DNA from: Psychrobacter sp. BI730
GTDB taxonomy: Bacteria; Pseudomonadota; Gammaproteobacteria; Pseudomonadales; Moraxellaceae
Assembly (NCBI RefSeq): GCF_013414195.1
Contig: NZ_JAATTV010000002.1
Span: 186,001-250,000, forward strand
Direction of reading: 5' to 3'
DNA length: 64,000 nt
Part shown: positions 19,486 through 27,322 of the stretch, piece after piece
Layout of the letters: the number at the start of each line of letters is the position of its first letter
Numbering within the stretch: position 1 is the stretch's first letter
Notes under the pieces: generated by a model
What the model was told of the DNA's origin: nothing
The model's input: only the letters and a program-made list of their open reading frames with translations
Databases searched by the model: none
Made by a program: the position numbers and the translations under genes

Positions 19486-20204
19486 GTAAGCGTGCATTTA
19501 CAGAAGATGCTGAACATACAGAAAGTACTGAACAGCAGAGTCAAAATCATGCGGTCATTATCTTAGCAAGTGGCCTCAGTCAGCGTCTTGGTCAACCCAA
19601 GCAGCTACTCGTTAAGAATGGCGAGCCATTGATTATTTATATGACACGACTGGCAATAACGACCAATCCGCAAGCCATCGTCGTCGTCATTCCTGATAAT
19701 CATCATTTGATTGCTAGTGCGATTACAGCGTTGGCCAATCAATATCCAACGGTTCAAATAGTGGTGAACTCACAAGCTGATACTGGTATGGCACATAGTT
19801 TACGTTTGGGTATTGAGACAATTGCTGCTTTTGAATCGACTTTAATCGAACGAGTGCTTATCATGGGAGTCGATCAAGTATTGTTAGATAAGCCACATTT
19901 AACGGCTTTGCTAGCGGGTAAGCAGACGGTAGTGGCCAGTCGCTATCACAGTTGGCAACGTTTAGAAAAACATCAATATCTGGATGAAACGGTAACTGAT
20001 ATCATAGGTCTACCTTTAACAATTAACTATAAACTGCTGAGACAGTGGCAGCCAGAGTTGATAGGAGATAAAGGGCTTCGTCACCTCATTAGAGGATTGC
20101 CCGCTGATCAAATAGGTGAGGTCGATAATGACCAACTTAGCTACGATATTGATACAGCGGAGCAGCTAGCTTATGCAAAACAACAAGGTTGGCTTGATAG
20201 CTAG
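19482..20204 (+). CDS. mocA: Molybdenum cofactor cytidylyltransferase (MocA family)
   Basis: 240 aa NTP-transferase fold. The nucleotide-binding N-terminal motif is VIILASGLSQRLGQPKQLL (the usual LAAG.S.RMG.pK with A-to-S at one Gly/Ala position), followed by GMAHSLRLGIE and MGVDQVLL. MocA converts Mo-molybdopterin to the cytosine dinucleotide form used by PaoC-type enzymes, which fits its place behind the XdhC gene. MobA-like guanylyltransferase is the alternative, but the operon favours MocA. Confidence 0.82.
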   Translation: MSKRAFTEDAEHTESTEQQSQNHAVIILASGLSQRLGQPKQLLVKNGEPLIIYMTRLAITTNPQAIVVVIPDNHHLIASAITALANQYPTVQIVVNSQADTGMAHSLRLGIETIAAFESTLIERVLIMGVDQVLLDKPHLTALLAGKQTVVASRYHSWQRLEKHQYLDETVTDIIGLPLTINYKLLRQWQPELIGDKGLRHLIRGLPADQIGEVDNDQLSYDIDTAEQLAYAKQQGWLDS

Positions 20205-20252
20205 CATGATTAATTTAATTTGTTTTGAACAGTATTCATTTTGAACAACGAA

Positions 20253-20828
20253 ATGCGAGAGAATAAAATTATAAATACGATAGAAACCGAACGACTGTAC
20301 CTCAGACAATGGCAAGCGAGCGACTTTGCGCCATTCGCTGAGATGAATGCTAATCCTGAAGTAATGGCATACTTTCCTAAGTTATTAACTACTTCGATGA
20401 GTAATACTATCGCTAAAAAATGCAAGTCGCTGATTGATGATAATGGGTGGGGTTTTTGGGCGGTGAGTCTAAAAGAGACAGATGCTTTTATCGGTATGGT
20501 TGGGTTAAATCATGCACATGCCGATATGCCGATTTCTCCAGCTGTCGAGATTGCTTGGCGACTGCATAACGATTATTGGGGATTAGGGTATGCGACAGAG
20601 GCGGCAAGGGCTTCATTGAGTTTTGCATTCGATACATTAGGACTAGATGAAGTTGTTGCCTTTACTGCCGTTATCAATAAGCGCTCACAATTGGTTATGG
20701 AGCACCTTGGTATGACCAATGCACAGGAGGATTTTTTTCACCCTATGCTTGAGTCTAACCATCGGCTCGCTGAGCATGTGCTATACAAAATGACTCGGCA
20801 GCAGTGGCAGGATACGGTGCTCACTTAG
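20253..20828 (+). CDS. GNAT acetyltransferase, RimJ/RimL type
   Basis: 191 aa from ATG 20253; an in-frame TTG at 20241 is the other option. RimJ/RimL-like GNAT features: IETERLYLRQW, DFAPFAEMNANPEVM, AVEIAWRLHNDYWGLGYATE (acetyl-CoA loop), VVAFTAVINKRSQLVMEHLG. Substrate cannot be told: it may be a protein N-terminus, an amino acid or an antibiotic. Convergent with the methyltransferase gene. Confidence 0.85.
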   Translation: MRENKIINTIETERLYLRQWQASDFAPFAEMNANPEVMAYFPKLLTTSMSNTIAKKCKSLIDDNGWGFWAVSLKETDAFIGMVGLNHAHADMPISPAVEIAWRLHNDYWGLGYATEAARASLSFAFDTLGLDEVVAFTAVINKRSQLVMEHLGMTNAQEDFFHPMLESNHRLAEHVLYKMTRQQWQDTVLT

Positions 20829-20847
20829 CTGCATTGACGGTTGTCTT

Positions 20848-21528
20848 TTACTCTGTTTGATTAATATTATCACGCGAAAACGTCAAAATATGTCCCTTAA
20901 ACGGTAAGTCTAGGTAAGTAGTATTTTCAGGTTTTACATGCTTACTACTAAAGCCAAACTCAGTCATCTTGTTGGTTAGTTTGTTTTTGCGACCGCGACC
21001 AGGATCGACCACGATGACCTCGCAAGTTGGCATAGCATGACGGTCAATGAACTCAGCCAATATATCAATGTGTTGGTCTTCATAGAGCAAGTCACTGCCG
21101 ATAATCATATCAAACTTGCCAAGATGGCTATTATCCTCTGCCCAATCTAAACGCTCAAAATTAATCTCTTTGTTATTATTCAATGTGGTATTTCTATCAA
21201 GGAAATACTCAACCGTTGGATGATAGTCAGTCGCTGTGATGTCTGCATGCCTATGATTCAGTAGCAGACTAGAGAGCGCCATACCGCAGCCAACTTCCAA
21301 GATACGTTTACCTGCAATATCATAATCGAGCATATGATTGGCCAGCACCAAGCTTGACGGCCATATCACCCCAAACATCGGCCAAGAAGCAGAGCATATG
21401 CCAAGGTTTAACGCTTCGTCGTCAGGGTCGCTAAATTGTTGATTGTCACGCAGGGTGCAAATATGAATGTCGGTATTGCCAATTTCAATCGTTTGATAAC
21501 GCACGCGCACAGTGGTCAGCGAAGTCAT
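20848..21528 (-). CDS. Class I SAM-dependent methyltransferase
   Basis: 226 aa. SAM-binding motif I ILEVGCGMALSSLLL, motif II ADITATDYHP, and a post-motif FDMIIGSDLLYEDQH. The layout, with a preceding SSLVLANHML helix, resembles the lysine methyltransferase-like (METTL21/Methyltransf_16) group, which methylates proteins, but small-molecule substrates are possible. It is not obviously linked to its neighbours. Confidence 0.82.
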   Translation of the reverse strand: MTSLTTVRVRYQTIEIGNTDIHICTLRDNQQFSDPDDEALNLGICSASWPMFGVIWPSSLVLANHMLDYDIAGKRILEVGCGMALSSLLLNHRHADITATDYHPTVEYFLDRNTTLNNNKEINFERLDWAEDNSHLGKFDMIIGSDLLYEDQHIDILAEFIDRHAMPTCEVIVVDPGRGRKNKLTNKMTEFGFSSKHVKPENTTYLDLPFKGHILTFSRDNINQTE

Positions 21529-21946
21529 AAACTGTCCTAAAAAATAAGCAAGAATGCAAGTTTTGGCAGGGGTTGCCGATTTCGGTAGGGTACGACGTTG
21601 GAAAAGATGATGAAAATATTGGAAGCTGTGTAGATGTTTGAATGGTTATGGGTTTATGGCAACTTAAGTCGTGGCAAGAAAATACTTAAGCGTGTGAGGA
21701 GAGTATGACCTAAATTCTGACAAGTTATTGTTAATTCTGAGAGTATTGTTATTGCTGCGTAGAATTGGCTGATATCAGAGAGTGATATAGATAAGAATGG
21801 TACGAACATTTTCGTATAAGCATAAGTAGTGCGCTTAATTTGAGCTAAGCGCACTGCTTATGCTCGCGTAAAAGATTGAGATTAGGTATCAAATCAGTTG
21901 ATACAGTGGAATGAATTAAGCGAGTTAAATCAGTTAAGAAATCTCC
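21529..21946. other. Intergenic region, no gene recognised
   Basis: About 420 bases upstream of the methyltransferase and downstream of the 208-aa gene. No good coding frame was seen on either strand. At its right edge a 17-bp unit starting AGTTAAGAAATCTC is duplicated in tandem (21932 and 21949), spanning the stop codon of the 208-aa gene. Confidence 0.35.
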
Positions 21947-22573
21947 TTAGTTAAGAAATCTCAATCCAGAGGTTTTGAGTGCCCATACCAGCTCTACAAA
22001 AGCGCGACTGTTGGTCAAAGGTTCACCATCGATGATGAGAACGTAGCCTGCATTATCTATCCATAAAAACACAAAGCTGGTCTCAGGAATGAGTAGGTCG
22101 ACCTGCTGAAAAAACGAGATGGCTTGGCTTTCTACCGCCCATCCACGTTGCTTTTGGCGAAGCATAAATCCTGAAAAATCAGCGGCGGCGACACTGAGCA
22201 TATCTGCTTCTTCTTGACTATAGCCCACTCGCGCTAAACAAAACCCTTCATCAGAGCCGATCGCGGCACGGCGTTTACCAGATAAGCTCGCCACGACATA
22301 AGGCAAAAACTGGTCCAATGGCAAGTTAGGCGCTGGTAAAAACAGCGACAGCTTTTCAATCCAACCTTGTTCGATAAAGCCTTGTAGCCATTGTTCAGAA
22401 TAACGCTGAGGCCAGTCAGCAGCGAGCAGTGTCTGATCATAAGACAGCAAATCCTGTAATGCCAACTGCTCATCAGTTGGTTCGTTCTGTGAAAACGCCT
22501 CAAAAATACCAGCTGGCGTCAGGGTAAGATAGGTTTTATCAGCATTTAAGTAAGAGGACATAGTAACTACCAT
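21947..22573 (-). CDS. Unknown protein; C-terminal half resembles a Roadblock/LC7 fold
   Basis: 208 aa, not recognised as a named family. The first ~95 residues are helical and acidic with three Trp. The second half runs AAIGSDEGFCLARVGYSQEE, then ADMLSVAAADFSGFML, ending VFLWIDNAGYVLIIDGE and SRAFVELVWALK. That order (a strand of the type '.S.dG..la..G', a long Ala-rich helix, two strands, a final helix) is what Roadblock/LC7 domains show, so a divergent LC7 domain is inferred. It is the last gene of the leftward set with LC7, PAS and PhnD-like genes. Starts ATG 22573 or 22561; no clear ribosome site. Confidence 0.55.
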   Translation of the reverse strand: MVVTMSSYLNADKTYLTLTPAGIFEAFSQNEPTDEQLALQDLLSYDQTLLAADWPQRYSEQWLQGFIEQGWIEKLSLFLPAPNLPLDQFLPYVVASLSGKRRAAIGSDEGFCLARVGYSQEEADMLSVAAADFSGFMLRQKQRGWAVESQAISFFQQVDLLIPETSFVFLWIDNAGYVLIIDGEPLTNSRAFVELVWALKTSGLRFLN

Positions 22574-22620
22574 TATGATAAAAGTGATTAATAGGTGACA
22601 AATTAGGCTTTCATATCGTT

Positions 22621-22721
22621 GAGTTCAAATAATTTCGATACAAGGAAACCGAGCGTAAGTTATACATTAATATGCTTAGCGAGGATGACGACGTAGCGGA
22701 TTTATATGGATTTGACTATAG
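22621..22721 (-). repeat. Correia-like miniature element, copy B
   Basis: About 101 bp, inverted relative to copy D. Its complement reads TATAGTCAAATCCATATAAA at one end, then CGCTACGTCGTCATCCTCG, and TTTCCTTGTATCGAAATTA near the other end; it matches copy D at 34243 almost base for base. The TATAGTCA end lies inside the last codons of the 207-aa gene and supplies its stop. Confidence 0.75.
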
Positions 22722-23325
22722 TTTGATCGAGATGTTGTTGGCAGTTGTCCCAGCGTGCATCGAACTGCCAATCACTTCTACCCAAGCGAAACCATACTAG
22801 CGAAAATGCGAGACGATCATTGCGTGCAGTACAATGGGCAAAAAACTCGTTTTCGATTTGCTCAATCGTACCCCAGTCTTCGTTCTCACGCGCTTGCATC
22901 AGCTCAGTGGTGATGTCTTTAGCGATTTCTCGGGCATCGTCGCTGCTGATACGCAGTCGTTGCTTTTGCTCATTGAGAGAAGGAGATATCAGCACACTCC
23001 AACGAGTGGCCAACATACTATTGCGCTGGATGTATCTTTTCTTATCAATGCAATCGCGAAAGCCTTGCTGGACATGAGGATACAAACGATCTTTGATACG
23101 AGTAAATAGGTTGTTTACATCATATGGGATATCAAACCAGCACCCATAAAAAAAGTCCGCTACAGCACCTTGTAACGGCTCTTTCTCCGTCAACAGTAAC
23201 GCTGCATTGATACGCTGCTCATGAAAGTGACGGTTATTGGGTGCCAAAAATACTTTACGAGAGTAAAACCGAAATACTCGGTGTGCGACTCTTTCGTTTT
23301 CTTTGATCAGGTCTGAATCAGACAT
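22702..23325 (-). CDS. Unknown 207-aa protein of the LC7-PAS-PhnD-like gene set
   Basis: No family recognised. Largely helical and charged, no signal peptide or membrane segment, so cytoplasmic. Notable stretches: FYGCWFDIPYDVNN, IQRNSMLATRWSVL, and SLVWFRLGRSDWQFDARWDN near the C-terminus. A strong ribosome site AGGAGGG precedes the ATG, supporting the start and reality of the gene. The last codons (TIVKSI and the stop) lie in the terminal repeat of the Correia-like element, so the original C-terminus may have been different. Confidence 0.6.
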   Translation of the reverse strand: MSDSDLIKENERVAHRVFRFYSRKVFLAPNNRHFHEQRINAALLLTEKEPLQGAVADFFYGCWFDIPYDVNNLFTRIKDRLYPHVQQGFRDCIDKKRYIQRNSMLATRWSVLISPSLNEQKQRLRISSDDAREIAKDITTELMQARENEDWGTIEQIENEFFAHCTARNDRLAFSLVWFRLGRSDWQFDARWDNCQQHLDQTIVKSI

Positions 23326-23449
23326 AATAATACCCTCCTGTCATCGCTATTATTACGACGGTGCTTGCTTCAGTGATAATGATGTCATACGACAAACGAT
23401 GACTTCATCTCGCAAAATAGCGCTTGATATCAATACAATGATTGAGCGA

Positions 23450-24199
23450 TTAGTCCAATAACGTTTGCATCAAATCAATCATAAATTCGGCATCTTCTTC
23501 GCTCATTGGCTCAAATCCTTGAGGCATGCCCAGCTCAGACAATGCTTCTTTACCATCGTCATCGTTATGCAAATTGAGGATGGCTTCTAGGAAGATTTGC
23601 GCATCGGGAAAGTCTTCTTTAACAAGGAGTACATGACTGATATCAGCCAAGTCACTTTCGATAAGTACCGATAGCTGAGTCTTGGTCAAGCGTGAAAAGC
23701 TATGAAAAATCTCTGCCAAGAAAAACGCGACATGGGCTTCACCTTTGATGACTTTGCGGGCAGCCGCTTGATAGGTCTCGGTCACATCCCAGTTGAGATC
23801 AGACGCTTCTATATCGACGGCTTCTAGCAATCGCAAACCAATCAGTTTGACATCTCGGTTGTCAGCCATCGCGACAGTAGCCCCTGCTTGAATGTCTTCC
23901 AAACGGCTGATAGTGCTATTGGCAGCGGCTGCAATGATCATCTCGTCAGATTTACCGATAGGTCGCGCAATGGCTCGATAGCCTTGCTCTCGGATGAGAG
24001 TGGCTGCATCAAAAGGGTTGGCGTAAATAATTTGAATGTCACCAGCATCAATGACCTGCTCTTGCTCAGCGTGAGAGGTAGGAATATTGAGATGCATGTT
24101 TAAGTTGGCACGTTTTTGAATCAAGGTGTTGAACATGTGCCAGCCTGCAAAGCGATCAGGCGAAAAATCAGGGGCGATTAACATATTGTGTGTCGTCAT
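23450..24199 (-). CDS. PhnD-like substrate-binding domain protein without signal peptide
   Basis: 249 aa. The fold is that of PhnD/SsuA/transferrin-type periplasmic binding proteins: QVIDAGDIQIIYANPFDAAT, ANSTISRLEDIQAGATVAMA, AARKVIKGEAHVAFFLAEIF, VLLVKEDFP. There is no signal peptide or lipobox, and no permease or ATPase gene nearby, so it is probably a cytoplasmic ligand sensor rather than a transport component. It begins three bases after the PAS gene ends, so the two are almost certainly cotranscribed. The ligand (oxyanion, phosphonate or other) is unknown. Confidence 0.72.
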   Translation of the reverse strand: MTTHNMLIAPDFSPDRFAGWHMFNTLIQKRANLNMHLNIPTSHAEQEQVIDAGDIQIIYANPFDAATLIREQGYRAIARPIGKSDEMIIAAAANSTISRLEDIQAGATVAMADNRDVKLIGLRLLEAVDIEASDLNWDVTETYQAAARKVIKGEAHVAFFLAEIFHSFSRLTKTQLSVLIESDLADISHVLLVKEDFPDAQIFLEAILNLHNDDDGKEALSELGMPQGFEPMSEEDAEFMIDLMQTLLD

Positions 24200-24202
24200 G
24201 AC

Positions 24203-24697
24203 TTAGCCTTCCTCATCTTGTTTCATTTGGGCATATTGAGTCATCGCCGCTTCAATTTTACTGCGTGATGGCTTACGGCGTACTGAAGTGTATCCTACAG
24301 TTTCGCCGCGACGCACGTTAGGCACCACAGTGGCATAGACCCAATAATGACTTCCGTCTTTGCATAAATTTTTGACATAGCCATGCCATTTTTGTCCAGA
24401 CTCGGCAGTATTCCATAAGTCTTTATAGGCGGCTTTTGGCATATCAGGATGACGCAAAATATAGTGCTGTTGGCCAATTAATTCATCTACATGATAGCCA
24501 CTGATTTCGACAAAGGCGTCGTTGACGTGAGTGATGATACCGTCGAGATTGGTACGCGAGACAATCAGCTTACCGTCTGGGTAGGGGCGCTCTATACCAG
24601 TATCATAGACAGTCCGTGAGGTGCCATCATGATAAGTCATTGTGATTTGCTCAGCAGGCATATCGGGTTTGTGTGCATTAGGGATTGGAGAGCCCAT
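24203..24697 (-). CDS. Single PAS-domain protein, Aer-like
   Basis: 164 aa. One PAS domain in the middle (SRTNLDGIITHVNDAFVEIS, then ELIGQQHYILRHPDMP and SGQKWHGYVKNLCKDG, ending ATVVPN), of the kind found at the N-terminus of the aerotaxis receptor Aer, where it binds FAD. There is no methyl-accepting, kinase or cyclase domain after it, so it must signal through a partner protein. A good ribosome site AAGGAG precedes the ATG. Coupled to the PhnD-like gene. Confidence 0.82.
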   Translation of the reverse strand: MGSPIPNAHKPDMPAEQITMTYHDGTSRTVYDTGIERPYPDGKLIVSRTNLDGIITHVNDAFVEISGYHVDELIGQQHYILRHPDMPKAAYKDLWNTAESGQKWHGYVKNLCKDGSHYWVYATVVPNVRRGETVGYTSVRRKPSRSKIEAAMTQYAQMKQDEEG

Positions 24698-24722
24698 GGT
24701 TATCTCCTTCGTTGGTCGTTAT

Positions 24723-24829
24723 GTAGTCAATCCTCTATAAATTGGATACGGTGTCAGCCTTGCTTAGTCTACTACTTGTAGTACTTTCACTCGGCTTTCT
24801 TGTATCCAAATTATATTGAACCGACTATG
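24723..24829 (+). repeat. Correia-like miniature element, copy C
   Basis: About 107 bp between the LC7 gene and the PAS gene, forward orientation. Starts GTAGTCAATCCTCTATAAA and ends TTTCTTGTATCCAAATTATA then TTGAACCGACTAT; its last ~45 bases match copy D closely, the centre is different. Confidence 0.7.
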
Positions 24830-24874
24830 TTTATAGTAATTAAAAAGCTAATAAATTCGATAAGCAGTCGCCAA

Positions 24875-25237
24875 TCAAATGAGCTTTGCCAACGCTTCTG
24901 AGGCGCGCTTAATATCTAGGAATATCAAGCCAAGCTTGGCATTGGGTTTTGCCATGATGGTAAGTACCGCTTCATCGCCTGATGAAGTCATGATGACGTA
25001 GCCTTTCTCGCCTTGAATCATAATGCGATCGATACCACCGCGTGCCAACTCGCGTCCTGCACGATCACCCAATGATAATAATGCGGCTGACATAGCACCC
25101 ACGCGATCTTCATCCACGCCGGTTGGTAGAGCTGAAGCAATCATAAGACCATCGTTAGAGATTAGCGCAGATGCTTCAACATCTGCTGATGAACTGTTTA
25201 AGTCTTCCAATATCTGCTGAAATGAATCTGTACGCAT
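24875..25237 (-). CDS. Roadblock/LC7 domain protein (MglB-like)
   Basis: 120 aa consisting of a single Roadblock/LC7 domain: ASALISNDGLMIASALPTGV, then GAMSAALLSLGDRAGRELA, GEKGYVIMTS, and a final strand-helix AKLGLIFLDIKRASEALAKL. In Myxococcus, the LC7 protein MglB is the GAP of the Ras-like GTPase MglA; other LC7 proteins regulate small GTPases or chemosensory pathways. No GTPase gene is adjacent here. First gene of the leftward set; a Correia-like repeat lies between it and the PAS gene. Confidence 0.88.
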   Translation of the reverse strand: MRTDSFQQILEDLNSSSADVEASALISNDGLMIASALPTGVDEDRVGAMSAALLSLGDRAGRELARGGIDRIMIQGEKGYVIMTSSGDEAVLTIMAKPNAKLGLIFLDIKRASEALAKLI

Positions 25238-25860
25238 ATCGCTTTCTCTGTACTGGTGATTGGTTTTTTATTTATGAACTAATGAAGTTAGTCAAAAATA
25301 TCCTTGTTTAAAGAAAGGTGTTATAAATCCTTACTAATAATATTGATATACATTTGCCCAATTAAAAGTAAATTTTTTGGACTTTTGTGCCTTTTGTCAT
25401 CAAATCATTACCCCTTATCTTTATTTTTTCGAGGAAAATGGTGGTTTTTTATTATGTCTAATCGATGAGCGGTTGAAGACCTAGCAAGATCCTTGGTATT
25501 TTTTTTGAATAGAGGTATTCTTTGTAACTATAGATTAATGTCCACCATTGCTATCAAACGGAGCCGCTGGAATTTAGTTAATAAAAATCGCTTATAGATT
25601 CTTATGATGAAGATATTTACTAGACTTATAAGTCTCAAAAATGATATACAGTCATGAGGGGATAAATGTTGACACTTCTAAATGCGTTATAAAAATACAA
25701 ATTGAGTCAGCTTTTTTGATCCTATCAGTCTCTATACATAATCTTGTATAGGGGCAATTTCAGTTTTACATCAACGTTTATAATCCTTTTGTTTACTCAA
25801 TATATTGTAGCGTCGATGTAAATAATTACTATCACCAGTTTTATCCTAAGGAAGAAATAC
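25238..25860. other. Divergent intergenic region between the LC7 gene and gdhA
   Basis: About 620 AT-rich bases without a gene. It carries a perfect 14-bp palindrome AGACTTATAAGTCT at 25622-25635 and an inverted repeat with 12-bp arms (11 matching) at 25765-25776 (TTTACATCAACG) and 25811-25822 (CGTCGATGTAAA), close to gdhA. Both could be regulator sites; neither matches an operator I can name. Confidence 0.45.
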
Positions 25861-27207
25861 ATGAGCATCAGTGAAGCCATCCAAAAAGTCGAAGCACGTT
25901 ATGCCCATCAGCCCGAATTCATTCAAGCAGTAAAAGAGGTGGCAATTACGATTCAACCTTTATACGATGCGCATCCTGAATATAGTACGTTAAAGGTATT
26001 CGAGCGTTTGGTAGAGCCTGATCGGGTATTTGGCTTTCGTATCAATTGGGAAGATGATCAAGGCGTGGTACAAGTCAATCGTGGTTGGCGTGTGCAGTTT
26101 TGCAATGCTCTAGGCCCTTACAAAGGCGGTCTTAGATTCCATCCTACCGTCAATCAATCCGTATTGAAGTTCTTAGGCTTTGAGCAAATCTTTAAAAATG
26201 CCTTAACTGGCTTGCCTATTGGTGGCGGTAAAGGTGGGTCAGATTTTGATCCTAAAGGTAAAACAGACAGCGAGATACGTCGTTTTTGCTATGCCTTTAT
26301 GCGTGAGCTACATCATTACGTGAGCAAAGACATGGATGTGCCTGCTGGTGACATCGGCGTCGGTGGTCGAGAAGTTAGCTATATGTTTGCGATGTATAAG
26401 AATTTAACGCGTGAATCAACAGGGGTTATCACTGGCAAAGGCGTGGGCTTTGGTGGCAGCTTGATGCGTACAGAGGCGACTGGCTACGGTGCAGTCTACT
26501 TCTTAGAAAATATGCTCATCGCTCAGAACGATACGCTTCAAGGCAAAAGGGTGCTGATATCAGGAGCAGGTAATGTCTCATTACATGCTGCCGAAAAAGT
26601 GAATGCGCTAGGTGGTATGGCAATAACTGTCTCTGATTCACAAGGGACGTTGCATGATGAAAATGGTCTCAATCAAGAAAAAATTGATTGGCTCAAAAAA
26701 CAAAAGCAGCAAAACAAGCCTTTAGCAGAGTATGTTGATGTTTATGGTGGCGAGTGGCTTGCCAAACAGAAACCGTGGCAGTTTGAAGCTGATATTGCGA
26801 TTCCATGCGCTACTCAAAATGAAGTCAATGAAGCTGATGCCAAATTATTGGTCGAAAATGGCGTGAAGTATGTGGTGGAAGGCGCTAATATGCCGCTCAC
26901 TGCGGAAGCAATTGATTGTATCCGTTTGCACCGTGTTCATTATGCACCTGGTAAAGCTGCTAATGCGGGCGGGGTTGCGGTATCTGCGCTTGAAATGTCG
27001 CAAAACTCTGTCCGTCAATATCAAACCTTTGAGCAAGTCGATGAGCGTCTAAAAGGTATTATGAAAGATATCCACGACAGTGCTGCGAATGCTTCAGAAC
27101 AATATGGTCAAACTGACAATGGGTATATCGATTATATGGCTGGTGCCAATATGGTTGGCTTCAAACGTGTGGCTGATGCGTTGGTTGCTTTTGGTATTTT
27201 GAACTAG
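25861..27207 (+). CDS. gdhA: Glutamate dehydrogenase, probably NADP-dependent
   Basis: 448 aa, the length of the hexameric bacterial GdhA enzymes. Substrate-binding region GPYKGGLRFHPTVNQS, catalytic region PIGGGKGGSDFDPKGK, Rossmann segment VLISGAGNVSLHAAEKVNALG and the C-terminal VSALEMSQNSVR. It interconverts 2-oxoglutarate plus ammonia and glutamate. A ribosome site AAGGAAG precedes the ATG. NADP specificity is assumed from the GdhA subfamily. Its place tail-to-tail with the hut operon, whose end product is glutamate, suggests a shared nitrogen role. Confidence 0.93.
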   Translation: MSISEAIQKVEARYAHQPEFIQAVKEVAITIQPLYDAHPEYSTLKVFERLVEPDRVFGFRINWEDDQGVVQVNRGWRVQFCNALGPYKGGLRFHPTVNQSVLKFLGFEQIFKNALTGLPIGGGKGGSDFDPKGKTDSEIRRFCYAFMRELHHYVSKDMDVPAGDIGVGGREVSYMFAMYKNLTRESTGVITGKGVGFGGSLMRTEATGYGAVYFLENMLIAQNDTLQGKRVLISGAGNVSLHAAEKVNALGGMAITVSDSQGTLHDENGLNQEKIDWLKKQKQQNKPLAEYVDVYGGEWLAKQKPWQFEADIAIPCATQNEVNEADAKLLVENGVKYVVEGANMPLTAEAIDCIRLHRVHYAPGKAANAGGVAVSALEMSQNSVRQYQTFEQVDERLKGIMKDIHDSAANASEQYGQTDNGYIDYMAGANMVGFKRVADALVAFGILN

Positions 27208-27259
27208 TCTTACTTATAAGTGGTAAACAAGCCTTAGCGGTTGGTTCATACGGACAAAT

Positions 27260-27295
27260 AGCAAAGCTCCAGTCACTGAATGATTGGGGCTTTTT
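27260..27295. terminator. Terminator between gdhA and hutI
   Basis: AAAGCTCCAGTCA loop TGATTGGGGCTTTTTT: a stem with one or two mismatches followed by a T-run, between two convergent genes. The A-run on the left suggests it may also serve the hut operon. Confidence 0.8.
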
Positions 27296-27322
27296 TAATT
27301 GAGATAAACAAAGGTAGGTTGA

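Noticed and set aside
21654-21854. 66-aa open frame on the minus strand in an intergenic region
   Set aside because: No ribosome site, composition not protein-like, no neighbour linkage.
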